64,000 nt of DNA from Candidatus Merdivicinus intestinigallinarum (GTDB taxonomy: Bacteria; Bacillota; Clostridia; Oscillospirales; Ruminococcaceae), in the NCBI GenBank assembly GCA_018713335.1, contig DVOW01000034.1, forward strand, positions 1-64,000. Reading direction: 5' to 3'. Numbering within the stretch: the first letter of the stretch is position 1; the number at the start of each line of letters is the position of its first letter. Under the pieces are notes generated by a model. That model saw nothing but the letters and a program-made list of their open reading frames with translations, did no database searches and had not been told where the DNA came from. Below are positions 16,151-25,634 of this stretch, piece after piece. The position numbers and the translations under genes are program-made.

Positions 16151-17155
16151 ATGGAGAGCATCAGCTGTTTTGCGGCGGCGCTTAGCGCTTTTGCAGTGGG
16201 CGCAGTTACCGGGAAATTCCTGATTCCATTTTTGCGGAAGATCAAATTCGGGCAGACAATCAAGGAAATCGGCCCTACCTGGCATAAAAACAAGCAGGGG
16301 ACTCCCAACATGGGCGGCTTTATTTTCATCATCGGCTCGGTTGTGGGCATCTTGCTGGGTTACCTGATTTACCGGGCGGGGACGGACTCCGCCGTGGCGG
16401 ACCCAATTGGCGGCGTCAAGCTGTTCGCCGGTCTGGGGATGGCATTGGGCTGCGGGTTCATCGGCTTTTTGGACGACTATATCAAGGACGTCAAAAAACA
16501 GAACCTGGGGCTCCGGGCCAAGCAGAAGCTGATTTTGCAGCTGGTGGTGGCCGTGGCCTATCTGGCGGCCATTTATTTGGCAGGGGACACCTCCACGGTT
16601 GTCATCCTCCCCTTTATCGGCCAGCTGGATCTGGGCATTTTCTATTACATCCTGGCCATTCTCTTTATTCTCTTTATTTCCAACGCCGTGAACCTTACCG
16701 ACGGCATCGACGGCCTGGCCGGGTCCGTGACCTTTATCGTCTGCCTGGCGGTGCTTGTCATGTCCGGCATTTTGCAGATTTCCGGCATGGGGATCTACGC
16801 GGCGGCCCTGGCCGGCGGCCTGCTGGGTTTCTTGATTTACAACTTCTACCCGGCCAAGGTGTTCATGGGGGACACCGGCTCCATGTTCTTAGGCGGCTCC
16901 GTCCTGGCCTTTGGCTTCGGCCTCAATCTGCCGGTGCTGATCTTGGCCTTCGGCATTATCTATGTGGTGGAGGCGCTGTCCGTGATTTTACAGGTCATCA
17001 GCTTCAAAACCACCGGCAAGCGCATCTTTAAAATGAGCCCCATCCACCATCATTTTGAGATGTGCGGGTGGAGCGAGAAAAAAATTGTAGGGGTATTTTC
17101 CTTAGTGACGGTATTGGGCTGCGCCGTATCCGTTATCGCCGTGCTGAACATCTGA
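16151..17155 (+). CDS. mraY: Phospho-MurNAc-pentapeptide transferase MraY
   Basis: 334 residues, polytopic (about ten helices). Family motifs are HKNKQGTPNMGG, LDDYIKD, NAVNLTDGIDGLAGS, the catalytic MGDTGSMFLGG and PIHHHFE. It transfers phospho-MurNAc-pentapeptide to undecaprenyl phosphate, forming lipid I. The next gene is ftsW only 28 bases on. The usual murD gene between them is absent. Confidence 0.96.
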   Translation: MESISCFAAALSAFAVGAVTGKFLIPFLRKIKFGQTIKEIGPTWHKNKQGTPNMGGFIFIIGSVVGILLGYLIYRAGTDSAVADPIGGVKLFAGLGMALGCGFIGFLDDYIKDVKKQNLGLRAKQKLILQLVVAVAYLAAIYLAGDTSTVVILPFIGQLDLGIFYYILAILFILFISNAVNLTDGIDGLAGSVTFIVCLAVLVMSGILQISGMGIYAAALAGGLLGFLIYNFYPAKVFMGDTGSMFLGGSVLAFGFGLNLPVLILAFGIIYVVEALSVILQVISFKTTGKRIFKMSPIHHHFEMCGWSEKKIVGVFSLVTVLGCAVSVIAVLNI

Positions 17156-17183
17156 AACATCGACCAAAACAGGGGGGATTTCT

Positions 17184-18479
17184 TTGACGACCAATACCAC
17201 TTCCCGCGGCCGGAAAAGGCCGGCGAACCAAGCCCGGAAAAAGACGCGGCCGCATTCCCGGATCATCGAGTTCCCCACGGGCGCTGTCCGGGAGGAAGGG
17301 GTAAACGAACGGCCGAAGCAGGGGAAAATGGACATTTCCTTTTTCTTCCTGGTCATTATTTTGCAGACCATCGGGCTTATCATGCTCTTTTCCGCCAGCT
17401 ATGTGACGGCTTTGCAGGAAGAGGGCAACAGCCTTTATTACGTCATCCGCCAGTCCGCTTACGCCATTGTGGGGCTTATTGCCATGATTATCGCGTCTTA
17501 TATTGACTACCACATTTGGCGGAAGTTCAAGTGGCTGATTTATGCGGGGGGCATGGCGCTGATGGTGGCGGCCCTGTTTTTCGACGGCGTCGCCGGGGCA
17601 AAACGGTGGATCTATATTTTGGGGATGTCTGTCCAGCCTTCGGAGATTATGAAGTTTTCCGTTGCCATCCTCTGCGCCCACCTGATTGCCGCCAATTATA
17701 AGCGGATGAAACAGCTCCGGTACGGCTTCTGGCCCTTTGTCATTGTCCTTGTGCCGGTGCTGGGGCTGATGGTGCTCCAGCGCCACCTGTCGGGCCTGGT
17801 GATTATCGCCCTCATCGCCGGGACGATGATGTTCATCGGCGGCAGCCGGTTCCGCTGGTTTGCGACCATTATCGGCATCGCCGCGGTGGGACTCGGGCTG
17901 CTGACGGTGTTTGTGGGCTTCGGCACCATGTTCGGCTATGTGGAGCCTCGGCTGGAAGCCTGGCTGGATCCCCTTTCCGGCAGCATCCAGGGGGCCAAAT
18001 GGCAGACAGCCCAGGGGCTTTTCGCCATTGGTTCCGGCGGGCTGTTCGGTGTGGGATTAGGCAATTCAACCCAGAAGCACCTGTATGTTTCCGAACCGCA
18101 AAACGACATGATTTTTTCCATCGTCTGTGAGGAGCTGGGCTTTGTAGGGGCGGTTGTCATCATCCTTTTGTTTGTCCTGCTGATCTATTCCGGCTTTTCC
18201 ATCGCCATGCGCGCGCCGGATAAGTTCGGCTGTATGCTGGCCATCGGCTTAACGGCCCAGGTGGGGTGGCAGGCGCTCTTAAATATCGCCGTTGTCACCA
18301 ACTCCATCCCCAACACCGGCATTTCCCTCCCCTTTTTCAGCGCAGGCGGCACGGCCTTGACCATGCTGCTGGCCCAGATGGGGGTCATCCTCAATATTTC
18401 CCGTTACTGCCGGAAAGAGGCCCCGCCGGAAAGCGGGGAACGGGAGAGCAAAAACCAAGAAAAGGTGGAGATCCAATGA
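17184..18479 (+). CDS. ftsW: SEDS glycosyltransferase FtsW/SpoVE
   Basis: 431 residues from a TTG start with AGGGGGGA just upstream. A basic N-terminal extension of about 50 residues (GRKRPANQARKKTR) precedes ten membrane segments starting MDISFFFLVIILQTIGLIMLFSASY. SEDS hallmarks include GAKRWIYI, QPSEIMKFSVA, QRHLSG and NTGISLPFFSAGGT. It polymerises glycan strands with its cognate class B PBP, probably the product of the gene at 10977. Its stop overlaps the murG start (ATGA). FtsW and SpoVE cannot be told apart by sequence alone. Confidence 0.92.
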   Translation: MTTNTTSRGRKRPANQARKKTRPHSRIIEFPTGAVREEGVNERPKQGKMDISFFFLVIILQTIGLIMLFSASYVTALQEEGNSLYYVIRQSAYAIVGLIAMIIASYIDYHIWRKFKWLIYAGGMALMVAALFFDGVAGAKRWIYILGMSVQPSEIMKFSVAILCAHLIAANYKRMKQLRYGFWPFVIVLVPVLGLMVLQRHLSGLVIIALIAGTMMFIGGSRFRWFATIIGIAAVGLGLLTVFVGFGTMFGYVEPRLEAWLDPLSGSIQGAKWQTAQGLFAIGSGGLFGVGLGNSTQKHLYVSEPQNDMIFSIVCEELGFVGAVVIILLFVLLIYSGFSIAMRAPDKFGCMLAIGLTAQVGWQALLNIAVVTNSIPNTGISLPFFSAGGTALTMLLAQMGVILNISRYCRKEAPPESGERESKNQEKVEIQ

Positions 18480-19603
18480 AATTCATCCTGGTAGGCGGCG
18501 GCACCGGCGGGCACATCAACCCTGCCATTGCCATTGCCAATGAAATGAAGGAAAAATGCCCGGGCGCGGAGTTTTTGTTTATCGCCAACCCCGACGGCAT
18601 GGAAAACACCCTGGTGCCCAAAGCCGGGTACCCGGTGGCCCATATCCGGGTGACGGGCTTTGCAAGGGGCTTTTCTCCCCACGACATTATCCACAACCTG
18701 AAAACCGTGTCCTATCTGGCCGGGGCGGATTTTAAGGCCCGGAAAATCCTCAAGGATTTCAAGCCGGACGCGGTTATCGGCACCGGCGGCTACCTGGGGG
18801 GACCCATTGTCATGGAGACCCAGAAGCTGGGAATCCCCACCTATATCCACGAGCAGAACGCTTTCCCCGGCGTCACCAACAAGCTGCTGGCCAAAAAAGC
18901 GGACACTGTTTTCTTAGCCTTTGAGGAAGCCAAGAAGCACCTGCCGGAGGGCTGCCGCTGCGAGGTGGTGGGGAACCCGGTGCGCCAGAGCTTTTTGACG
19001 GCCACCCGGGCGGACGCCCGGAAAAAGCTGGGGCTGGACGGCAATTTCACCGTCTTTTCCGTGGGAGGCAGCCTGGGGGCCAATAAAATCAACGAAATGG
19101 CCGCCGACTTAATGGCCTGGCACGGGAAAGAGGGGAAGATCAACCACATCCATGGCTTCGGCAAGCACGGCCGGGAGAATTTCCCCCAAATGCTGGAGGA
19201 ACGGGGCGTGGACCTGAAGCAATGCCCCCGCATCCGGGCCATGGAGTACATTGACCAGATGGAGCTCTGCATGACTGCCGCCGACCTGATCATTTCCCGG
19301 GCCGGGGCCATCACCATCAGCGAACTGGAAGTGGTGGGCAAGGCGTCCATCCTGGTGCCGTACCCCTACGCCGCCGAAAACCACCAGTACCACAACGCCA
19401 AGGTGCTGGAGGATCACGGCGCGGCGATTTTGATTGAAGAAAAGGACTATAACCGGGACGCTTTTTTGGAAAAGGTCCGGGAATTATCCGCCGACCCGGC
19501 CCGCACCGAGGCCCTTGGGCGGAACGCCGCCTCCCTGGCGGTATACGATACGGCGGAACGAATCTGCCATTCCATCCTCGCCGGACTTGGGCGGGGAAAA
19601 TAA
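18476..19603 (+). CDS. murG: UDP-GlcNAc transferase MurG
   Basis: 375 residues. The start overlaps the ftsW stop by four bases and is preceded by AAGGTGGAG. The glycine-rich loop GGGTGGHINPAIAIAN, the second loop FSVGGSLGANKIN and the donor-binding RAGAITISELEVVGKASILVPYPYAAENHQ are typical. It converts lipid I to lipid II at the inner membrane face. Confidence 0.96.
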   Translation: MKFILVGGGTGGHINPAIAIANEMKEKCPGAEFLFIANPDGMENTLVPKAGYPVAHIRVTGFARGFSPHDIIHNLKTVSYLAGADFKARKILKDFKPDAVIGTGGYLGGPIVMETQKLGIPTYIHEQNAFPGVTNKLLAKKADTVFLAFEEAKKHLPEGCRCEVVGNPVRQSFLTATRADARKKLGLDGNFTVFSVGGSLGANKINEMAADLMAWHGKEGKINHIHGFGKHGRENFPQMLEERGVDLKQCPRIRAMEYIDQMELCMTAADLIISRAGAITISELEVVGKASILVPYPYAAENHQYHNAKVLEDHGAAILIEEKDYNRDAFLEKVRELSADPARTEALGRNAASLAVYDTAERICHSILAGLGRGK

Positions 19604-19726
19604 CCGGGCTATCAGTCCCGGTTTTTGCCGGCTTGCGCGGCGGACAGGCCCTTTCGGAACCACTTGGAGGGCGGCCGCATAGGATGGCTTAAGGAATATT
19701 GCGCGAGCTTGGAAGGGAGTGTTTCA

Positions 19727-20992
19727 ATGGAACGGCTGATGATCACGGGGCAGGTTCCGTTAAAGGGCGAGGTGGAGGTCCATGGGGCGAAAAACAGCTC
19801 CCTGCCCCTCCTTGCGGCTGCCGTCCTCTGCCATGGCCAGACAGTGCTACATAACTGCCCGGACCTGTCGGATGTAGCGGCTGCCTGCGAGATTCTTTCT
19901 TACCTGGGATGCCGGGTGGAACGGGAAGGGCGGACTGTTTTGATAGACACAGAGGGCATTTGCCGTCATTCTGTGCCGGACAGCCTTATGCGGGAAATGC
20001 GGTCCTCCATTGTATTTTTGGGGGCTATTGCCGCCCGGATGGGACGGGCGGAGCTGTGTTTCCCCGGCGGCTGCGAATTAGGACCCCGTCCCATAGACCT
20101 GCACCTGTCCGCCCTGCGGAAGCTGGGGCTGTCTATCCGGGAGGAGCACGGGAATTTGCTTTGCCGGACGGACGGGAGGATGACGGGTACCAGTTTGAGC
20201 CTGTCTTTCCCCAGCGTCGGCGCAACGGAAAACATCCTGCTGGCGGCGGCCACCGCCCAGGGGCGCACCATTTTGACCAACGCGGCCCGGGAACCGGAGA
20301 TCGTGGACCTGGCCGGTTTCTTGAACCAATGCGGCGCAAGGATTTCCGGGGCCGGGGAGGGCACTATCGTCATCGACGGGGTGGAAACTCTCCATGGCTG
20401 CGAACACCGGGTGATTCCGGACCGGATCGTGGCGGCAACCTTTTTGAGCTGCGCCGCCTGCACCGGCGGGGACGTGCTGGTGAAGCAGGTGGAACCGGCC
20501 CATCTGGCCGGCGTCCTGCCCATTTTTGAGGAAATGGGCTGCCATGTGCGTTGTTATGCCGACGCTGTTCATCTGAAAGCCCCGGGAAGGCTCCGGGCGG
20601 TAAAAGACGTCCGCACCATGCCGTACCCTGGGTTCCCCACCGATGCCCAGGCCCCCATTATGGCGGCGGCAGCCGTTGCCGAGGGCACTTCCGTTTTTGT
20701 GGAAAACATTTTTGAAAGCCGGTATAAGCACGCCGCGGAGCTGACCCGCATGGGGGCGCGCATCAAGCTGGAAGGAAAAGTGGCCCTGGTGGAAGGCGTC
20801 CCCAAGCTCTCCGGTGCGGAGGTGTTCTGCACCGACCTGCGGGGAGGGGCGGCCTTGGTTGCCGCCGGGCTTTGCGCCGAAGGCACCACTATCCTGCGGG
20901 AGATCCACCACATCGACCGGGGTTATGAACGCATTGAAGAAGCCCTGCGTCCTTTAGGCGCACAGATCCTCCGGGAAGACAGCACATTCTGA
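19727..20992 (+). CDS. murA: UDP-GlcNAc 1-carboxyvinyltransferase MurA
   Basis: 421 residues from ATG 19727, with GGAAGGGA upstream. The frame is open further upstream but has no better start. KNSSLPLLAAAVL near the N-terminus carries the conserved Lys-Asn. GGCELGPRPIDLH carries the active-site cysteine that fosfomycin alkylates. It starts peptidoglycan synthesis by adding enolpyruvate to UDP-GlcNAc. In B. subtilis murB occupies this place after murG; here murA does. A second murA paralogue elsewhere is possible. Confidence 0.93.
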   Translation: MERLMITGQVPLKGEVEVHGAKNSSLPLLAAAVLCHGQTVLHNCPDLSDVAAACEILSYLGCRVEREGRTVLIDTEGICRHSVPDSLMREMRSSIVFLGAIAARMGRAELCFPGGCELGPRPIDLHLSALRKLGLSIREEHGNLLCRTDGRMTGTSLSLSFPSVGATENILLAAATAQGRTILTNAAREPEIVDLAGFLNQCGARISGAGEGTIVIDGVETLHGCEHRVIPDRIVAATFLSCAACTGGDVLVKQVEPAHLAGVLPIFEEMGCHVRCYADAVHLKAPGRLRAVKDVRTMPYPGFPTDAQAPIMAAAAVAEGTSVFVENIFESRYKHAAELTRMGARIKLEGKVALVEGVPKLSGAEVFCTDLRGGAALVAAGLCAEGTTILREIHHIDRGYERIEEALRPLGAQILREDSTF

Positions 20993-21012
20993 CCAGAAAG
21001 GAGGGCGGCAGC

Positions 21013-22308
21013 TTGCCCACGAAAAAACAAAAAAAACCGGTCCCGCGCAGGCAGCCGCCCCGCTCCGGCCAGAACCAGCCGCGGGCGCAACGCCCGGGAC
21101 AGAGTTCGCGGCCGCCTCAAAGCATCCGGCGGCCTCCCCCGGGAAACAGCCGGACAGCGCCGCCTCAGAACCGGCCGCCCGGCTCCAAAAGACGTCAGCC
21201 CCCGGCAAAGCGGAGGCCAGCGCCTCCCGTCCGGACGGAAACTCCCCGCACGGAGAACATCCGGCAGGTGCAGAAAAGACGGCGGCAGAAGCGGAAACGC
21301 AATTACACCCTGCACTATATTCTTCTGTTTCTTTTCCTAAGCGTTACAGGCGTGATTTTGTCCCTGACGGTGTTTTTCAACATTGAAACCATCGAGGTCC
21401 AGGGCAGCGAGATCTACACGGAGGACGAAATCCTTTCCTACCTGGAGATCCAGAAAGGGGACAATCTGCTCCGGATTGATACCGGAAAGGCTGAGGAAAC
21501 CCTGCTCCAGGGCCTGACCAAGGCGGACAGCGTCAATGTGAGCCGTTCTTTCCCCAACGCCCTGCGGGTCACCGTGGCGGACGGCAAGCCTTCCGCCCAG
21601 CTGGAAAACGCCGGGAAGTATTATGTCATCAGCCAAAGCGGCCGCATCCTGTCCGTAGGGGACGCCCCGGAAACCGGCAGCGGCATCCTCATCAGCGGCG
21701 TGGATTTAGCAGGCGCTGCGGAAGGGGACTATGTGGAGGATGTCCAGCAGCGGCTGTGGGAGGAAGCCTCCGCCCTGGCGGAAGAGCAGGAGCAGCCGGA
21801 ACCGGAAAAGCCGGAATCCATCCAAAACCTGAAAACTTTTTTCGCGGCGCTGAAGAACGCCGAGTACAGCAAGGTAACCGCAGTGGACCTGTCCGACGAC
21901 CTGTCCCTGACCCTTTACTGGGACAACCGCATCCAGATCCTCTTAGGTTCCTTTTCCGAGTTGGAGTACAAGCTCTCCTTTGCCAAGACCCTGCTGACGG
22001 ATGAGCAGTATGCGGAAATCATCGGGCCGGACGCCATCGGGACCCTGGATGTGGAATCCACTTCCTCCGGGGTGCAGTTTTTCCCGGATCCGGAACTTCA
22101 GATCCCCGGGGACGGGGTCAGCGTCTGGAACTGGGACGACGGCCAGCCCAAAGAAGAGGAGCCGGAACAGCCCGAGGAAAGCGGGGAAGGATCTTCTTTG
22201 GAAAGCGGCTCAGAGCCTACAGGCGATGCCGCTGAGGCGGCTTCTTCCGTTTCGGAGGAGGAACCGGCCGGGGAATCTTCGGCACCGGCAGACGCTTCGA
22301 CCGGGTAA
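21013..22308 (+). CDS. divIB: Cell division protein DivIB/FtsQ
   Basis: 431 residues from a TTG start with GGAGGG upstream. A very basic, Pro/Arg/Gln-rich cytoplasmic tail (about 1-95) precedes one membrane helix (about 100-120, LHYILLFLFLSVTGVILSLTVF). The POTRA domain begins NIETIEVQGSEIYTEDEILSYL and contains a conserved V-x-R-x-x-P-N-x-L pattern (VSRSFPNALRVTV). The last 70 residues are acidic (Glu/Ser/Pro-rich). It belongs to the FtsL-DivIC-DivIB complex that licenses septal synthesis. It lies between murA and ftsZ. Confidence 0.9.
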   Translation: MPTKKQKKPVPRRQPPRSGQNQPRAQRPGQSSRPPQSIRRPPPGNSRTAPPQNRPPGSKRRQPPAKRRPAPPVRTETPRTENIRQVQKRRRQKRKRNYTLHYILLFLFLSVTGVILSLTVFFNIETIEVQGSEIYTEDEILSYLEIQKGDNLLRIDTGKAEETLLQGLTKADSVNVSRSFPNALRVTVADGKPSAQLENAGKYYVISQSGRILSVGDAPETGSGILISGVDLAGAAEGDYVEDVQQRLWEEASALAEEQEQPEPEKPESIQNLKTFFAALKNAEYSKVTAVDLSDDLSLTLYWDNRIQILLGSFSELEYKLSFAKTLLTDEQYAEIIGPDAIGTLDVESTSSGVQFFPDPELQIPGDGVSVWNWDDGQPKEEEPEQPEESGEGSSLESGSEPTGDAAEAASSVSEEEPAGESSAPADASTG

Positions 22309-22353
22309 GACAAAGAAACAGCGGTTTTTTCCGAATAAAATTGCATTTTTCTA

Positions 22354-22382
22354 TTGAATTTTCAGCGGAAATCTGCTACCAT
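22354..22382 (+). promoter_or_regulatory. Possible ftsZ promoter
   Basis: TTGAAT (22354-22359), a 17-base spacer and TACCAT (22377-22382) in the 166-base AT-rich gap before ftsZ. A small hairpin AAAGCGA-GTTTT-TCGCTTT (22432-22450) lies just before the ribosome binding site. The -10 match is weak. Confidence 0.35.
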
Positions 22383-22474
22383 ATTAAGTAGAATACATTT
22401 TTTAGGATGTTTTGCAAAAATCGGAATCTGTAAAGCGAGTTTTTCGCTTTCCCATAAACTAGGAGGACGTAGGA

Positions 22475-23590
22475 ATGCCTTTTACTTTAGAAAACGATAT
22501 GCAGAAAGTTGTGGATATTAAAGTCATCGGCGTAGGCGGCGCCGGCGGCAATGCAGTTAACCGCATGGTGGACGACGGCGTCAAGGACGTGGATTTTATC
22601 GCGGTCAATACCGACCGGCAGGTTTTGGACATCTCCAAGGCGGAATATAAGATCCAGATCGGCGAAAAGACCTCCAAGGGCCAGGGGGCCGGCGGCAACC
22701 CGGAACGGGGGGCCCAGGCCGCTGAGGAGAGCCGGGAGGAAATCGCGGCGGTCCTGAAAGGCGCGCAGATGGTGTTCATCACCGCCGGCATGGGCGGCGG
22801 CACCGGCACCGGCGCTGCTCCCGTTGTGGCGGACATCGCCCGGGAAATGGGCGTCCTGACCATCGGCGTTGTGACCAAGCCCTTCAGCTATGAGGGCAAA
22901 CGCCGCATGACCTACGCGGAACAGGGCATTACCGCCTTGAGCAAGGTAGTGGACTCCCTGGTCATCATCCCCAACGACCGGATCCGCCAGGTCATCGACC
23001 AGAAAACCTCCTTCAAAGACGCCTTCAAAGTGGTGGACGGCGTTTTGAAACAGAGCATCCAGAGTATTTCCGACCTGATCAACAGCGACGGCTTTGTAAA
23101 CCTGGACTTCGCCGACCTGTGCTCCGTTATGCGGGACGCCGGTATCGCCCACATGGGCGTAGGCTATGCCAACGGCAAGGATAAAGCTGAGGCGGCCGCC
23201 GATATGGCCATTTCCAGCCCCCTGCTGGAAACCTCTATCACCGGGGCCAAGGCAGTTATCATCAACATCTGCGCTTCCAACGACCTGCTTTACGAGGATG
23301 CCGAGTTTGTTTCTACCATGATCGAAAAAGCGGCCCATCCGGATGCGGCCATTTACTGGGGCCTTGTGTTTGACGACAACATGAGCGATGAGATCCGGGT
23401 CACCGTTATTGCCACCGGCTTTGACGAGGATTACACTTCCGGCTTGGAGGACAAATCCAAAGCCCGAGTGTCCGGGAACAGCAAGGACGCGGCGGCTGGA
23501 GCCAATGAAAACGAAGCGGCCCAGAAAAAAGCTCCTTCCACCCTGGACGATGACTTTGACCAGATCTTAAGCATTTTTAACTCCAAATAA
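22475..23590 (+). CDS. ftsZ: Cell division GTPase FtsZ
   Basis: 371 residues with AGGAGG upstream. The tubulin signature [10 protein letters not shown], the N-terminal [13 protein letters not shown] and NTDRQVL, and the T7-loop NLDFADL are all present. It forms the Z ring. The last residues read [17 protein letters not shown] instead of the usual IPxFLRR-type peptide that binds FtsA and SepF, so the tail is divergent. No ftsA is nearby. The gene ends the dcw cluster, followed by a terminator at 23609. Confidence 0.96.
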   Translation: MPFTLENDMQKVVDIKVIGVGGAGGNAVNRMVDDGVKDVDFIAVNTDRQVLDISKAEYKIQIGEKTSKGQGAGGNPERGAQAAEESREEIAAVLKGAQMVFITAGMGGGTGTGAAPVVADIAREMGVLTIGVVTKPFSYEGKRRMTYAEQGITALSKVVDSLVIIPNDRIRQVIDQKTSFKDAFKVVDGVLKQSIQSISDLINSDGFVNLDFADLCSVMRDAGIAHMGVGYANGKDKAEAAADMAISSPLLETSITGAKAVIINICASNDLLYEDAEFVSTMIEKAAHPDAAIYWGLVFDDNMSDEIRVTVIATGFDEDYTSGLEDKSKARVSGNSKDAAAGANENEAAQKKAPSTLDDDFDQILSIFNSK

Positions 23591-23608
23591 ACGGAACGAA
23601 AAGTCCGG

Positions 23609-23645
23609 TATCCTTCCTTGTTGACAGGCGAGGGAGGATATTTTT
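23609..23645 (+). terminator. Terminator after ftsZ
   Basis: TATCCTTCCT (23609-23618) pairs with AGGGAGGATA (23631-23640), using one G-U pair, and is followed by TTTTTG. Confidence 0.75.
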
Positions 23646-23679
23646 GTATGATTTTTGTATCAGAAAGGATGTATTGAAT

Positions 23680-25611
23680 TTGTGCGGATTTGTGGGGATG
23701 TTTGACTGGAAACGGGAAGCGGACGCCGAACAGATGATGACGGGGATGTCCGCCGCCATCCGGCACCGGGGCCCGGACGACAGCCAGTACCTGCGGAAGG
23801 ATGGCTTCCATATCGCGTTCCGGCGGCTGTCCATTATCGACCTGGATACGGGCGCGCAGCCCTTTACTTCGGAGGACGGGCGCTTTACTGCGGTATTCAA
23901 CGGGGAAATCTACAATTACCGGGACCTGCGGAAGCCTTTGCAGGAGGAAGGGATTTCCTTCCGTACCAATTCCGAAATCGAGGTCATTGTGGCCCTGTAC
24001 CGGAAATACGGTCCGGAATTTATCGGGATGCTCCGGGGGATGTTCGCCATTTTGATTTACGACGCCCAGGAAAAAAGCGTCTTCGCCGGGCGGGACTATT
24101 TCGGTATCAAGCCCCTTTACTACCGGGTGACAGACGAGGCGGTGCTGTTCGCTTCCGAAATGAAAGCCTTTCTCTTTGACGAGGAATACGGCGAATTTAA
24201 GGTAGACCCCTCCATGCTCCAGCATTATTTCACCTTCCAGTATGTGCCGGAGCCCCACACCCTGACCCCCGGCATTTCCGTTTTGGAGGCGGCCCATTAT
24301 ATGACCGTCAACTGCAACGGCCGGGTACAGATGAAGCGGTATTTCTCCCCGGATTTCCAGAAACCTTCCGAGGAGAGCTTCGAGGAAAAGGCGAAAAAGC
24401 TGCGGAAGATCCTGACGGAATCGGTGGAATACCACATGATCTCCGACGTGGAAGTGGGGACCTTCCTGTCCAGCGGCATCGACTCCGCCGTTATCACCGC
24501 CATTGCCAGCCGGATTAACCCCGGCATCAAGGCCCTGACCGTGGGCTTTGACGTGGCCTCCTACAGCGAGGTGGACGACGCCCACGAAATCGCCAAGCAC
24601 CTGAATGTGGACCATATCGTCCTGAAAGGCAACTGCCAGCAGTTCCGGGACGCCTTTGAGAAGGTGGTCTTCGCCCTGGATTCGCCGGTGGCCGACCCCT
24701 CCACTGTGGCCATTTATATGATCGCCAGAGAGGCCGCCAGCCATGTGAAGGTCATGCTCTCCGGCGAAGGCTCCGACGAGCTGTTCGCGGGCTACAAAAC
24801 CTACCGGGATTCTCTGGGAGCCGGGCGGTTCGAGGACGCCCCCGGATTTGTCAAAACCGCCTGCCGGGGCCTTTCCCATGTGATCCCCGACGGGGTCAAG
24901 GGGAAGAATTTCCTCATGCGGGCCGGTATGCCCCTGGAAGAACGGTATGTGGGCAACGCCTTCCTCTTTAACGAAAAGCAGAAAAAAGCCTTCTTAAAAT
25001 GCTACAACCCCAACCAAAGCTACACGGAACTGACCCGCCCCTATTACGACCAGGTGAAGGACCGGGACCCCCTCATTAAAATGCAGCATATCGACATCGC
25101 AACCTGGCTGAAAGGGGACATCCTGGTGAAAGGCGACCGCCTGAGCATGGGCAACTCCCTGGAAGTCCGGGTGCCTTTCCTGGACAAAGAGGTGTTCAAA
25201 TTCGCCTCCACCTTAAAAAATTCCGACAAGCTCCAGAACGGCACCACCAAATATATCCTCCGCTACGCTTTCCAGGATTATGTGGACCCGGCCACCTTCA
25301 TGCGCCCAAAACTGGGCTATCCGGTGCCGGTCCGGGTTTGGCTCCGAAATGAGCTTTATGAGTGGGCCCGGGACATTATCCAGAATTCCAAAGCGGACGC
25401 CTTTGTGGACACTCAGGCGGCTTTGAAAATGTTAGAGGATCACCGCACCGGCAAGGCGGACAATTACCGCAAGCTCTGGTCCATTTTGGTGTTCATCACC
25501 TGGCACCGGCTGTATATCGCCGAAGCGGACAAAACAAGGGAGCGCATCCTCCGAGGCGAGCTTTCCTACTCCCAGCGCAACGCCTGGTTTGACCGGGGCG
25601 AAAAACACTGA
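23680..25611 (+). CDS. asnB: Asparagine synthetase, glutamine-hydrolysing
   Basis: I place the start at TTG 23680, giving MCGFVGMFDWKRE, because the glutaminase needs Cys as residue 2 after Met removal and AGAAAGGA lies 10 bases upstream. The product is 643 residues. The N-terminal glutaminase domain has the Cys nucleophile and NGEIYNYRDLR. The synthetase domain has FLSSGIDSAV (PPi loop) and MLSGEGSDELFAGY. It converts aspartate plus glutamine to asparagine. The amidohydrolase gene follows by 23 bases. A later ATG would remove the catalytic cysteine. Confidence 0.93.
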   Translation: MCGFVGMFDWKREADAEQMMTGMSAAIRHRGPDDSQYLRKDGFHIAFRRLSIIDLDTGAQPFTSEDGRFTAVFNGEIYNYRDLRKPLQEEGISFRTNSEIEVIVALYRKYGPEFIGMLRGMFAILIYDAQEKSVFAGRDYFGIKPLYYRVTDEAVLFASEMKAFLFDEEYGEFKVDPSMLQHYFTFQYVPEPHTLTPGISVLEAAHYMTVNCNGRVQMKRYFSPDFQKPSEESFEEKAKKLRKILTESVEYHMISDVEVGTFLSSGIDSAVITAIASRINPGIKALTVGFDVASYSEVDDAHEIAKHLNVDHIVLKGNCQQFRDAFEKVVFALDSPVADPSTVAIYMIAREAASHVKVMLSGEGSDELFAGYKTYRDSLGAGRFEDAPGFVKTACRGLSHVIPDGVKGKNFLMRAGMPLEERYVGNAFLFNEKQKKAFLKCYNPNQSYTELTRPYYDQVKDRDPLIKMQHIDIATWLKGDILVKGDRLSMGNSLEVRVPFLDKEVFKFASTLKNSDKLQNGTTKYILRYAFQDYVDPATFMRPKLGYPVPVRVWLRNELYEWARDIIQNSKADAFVDTQAALKMLEDHRTGKADNYRKLWSILVFITWHRLYIAEADKTRERILRGELSYSQRNAWFDRGEKH

Positions 25612-25634
25612 CAACTGACAGAAAGGACAAAGCT

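Noticed and set aside
23621..23652. TTGACA / TATGAT promoter for asnB
   Set aside because: The spacer is 20 bases and the -35 lies inside the loop of the ftsZ terminator. Not supported enough to list.
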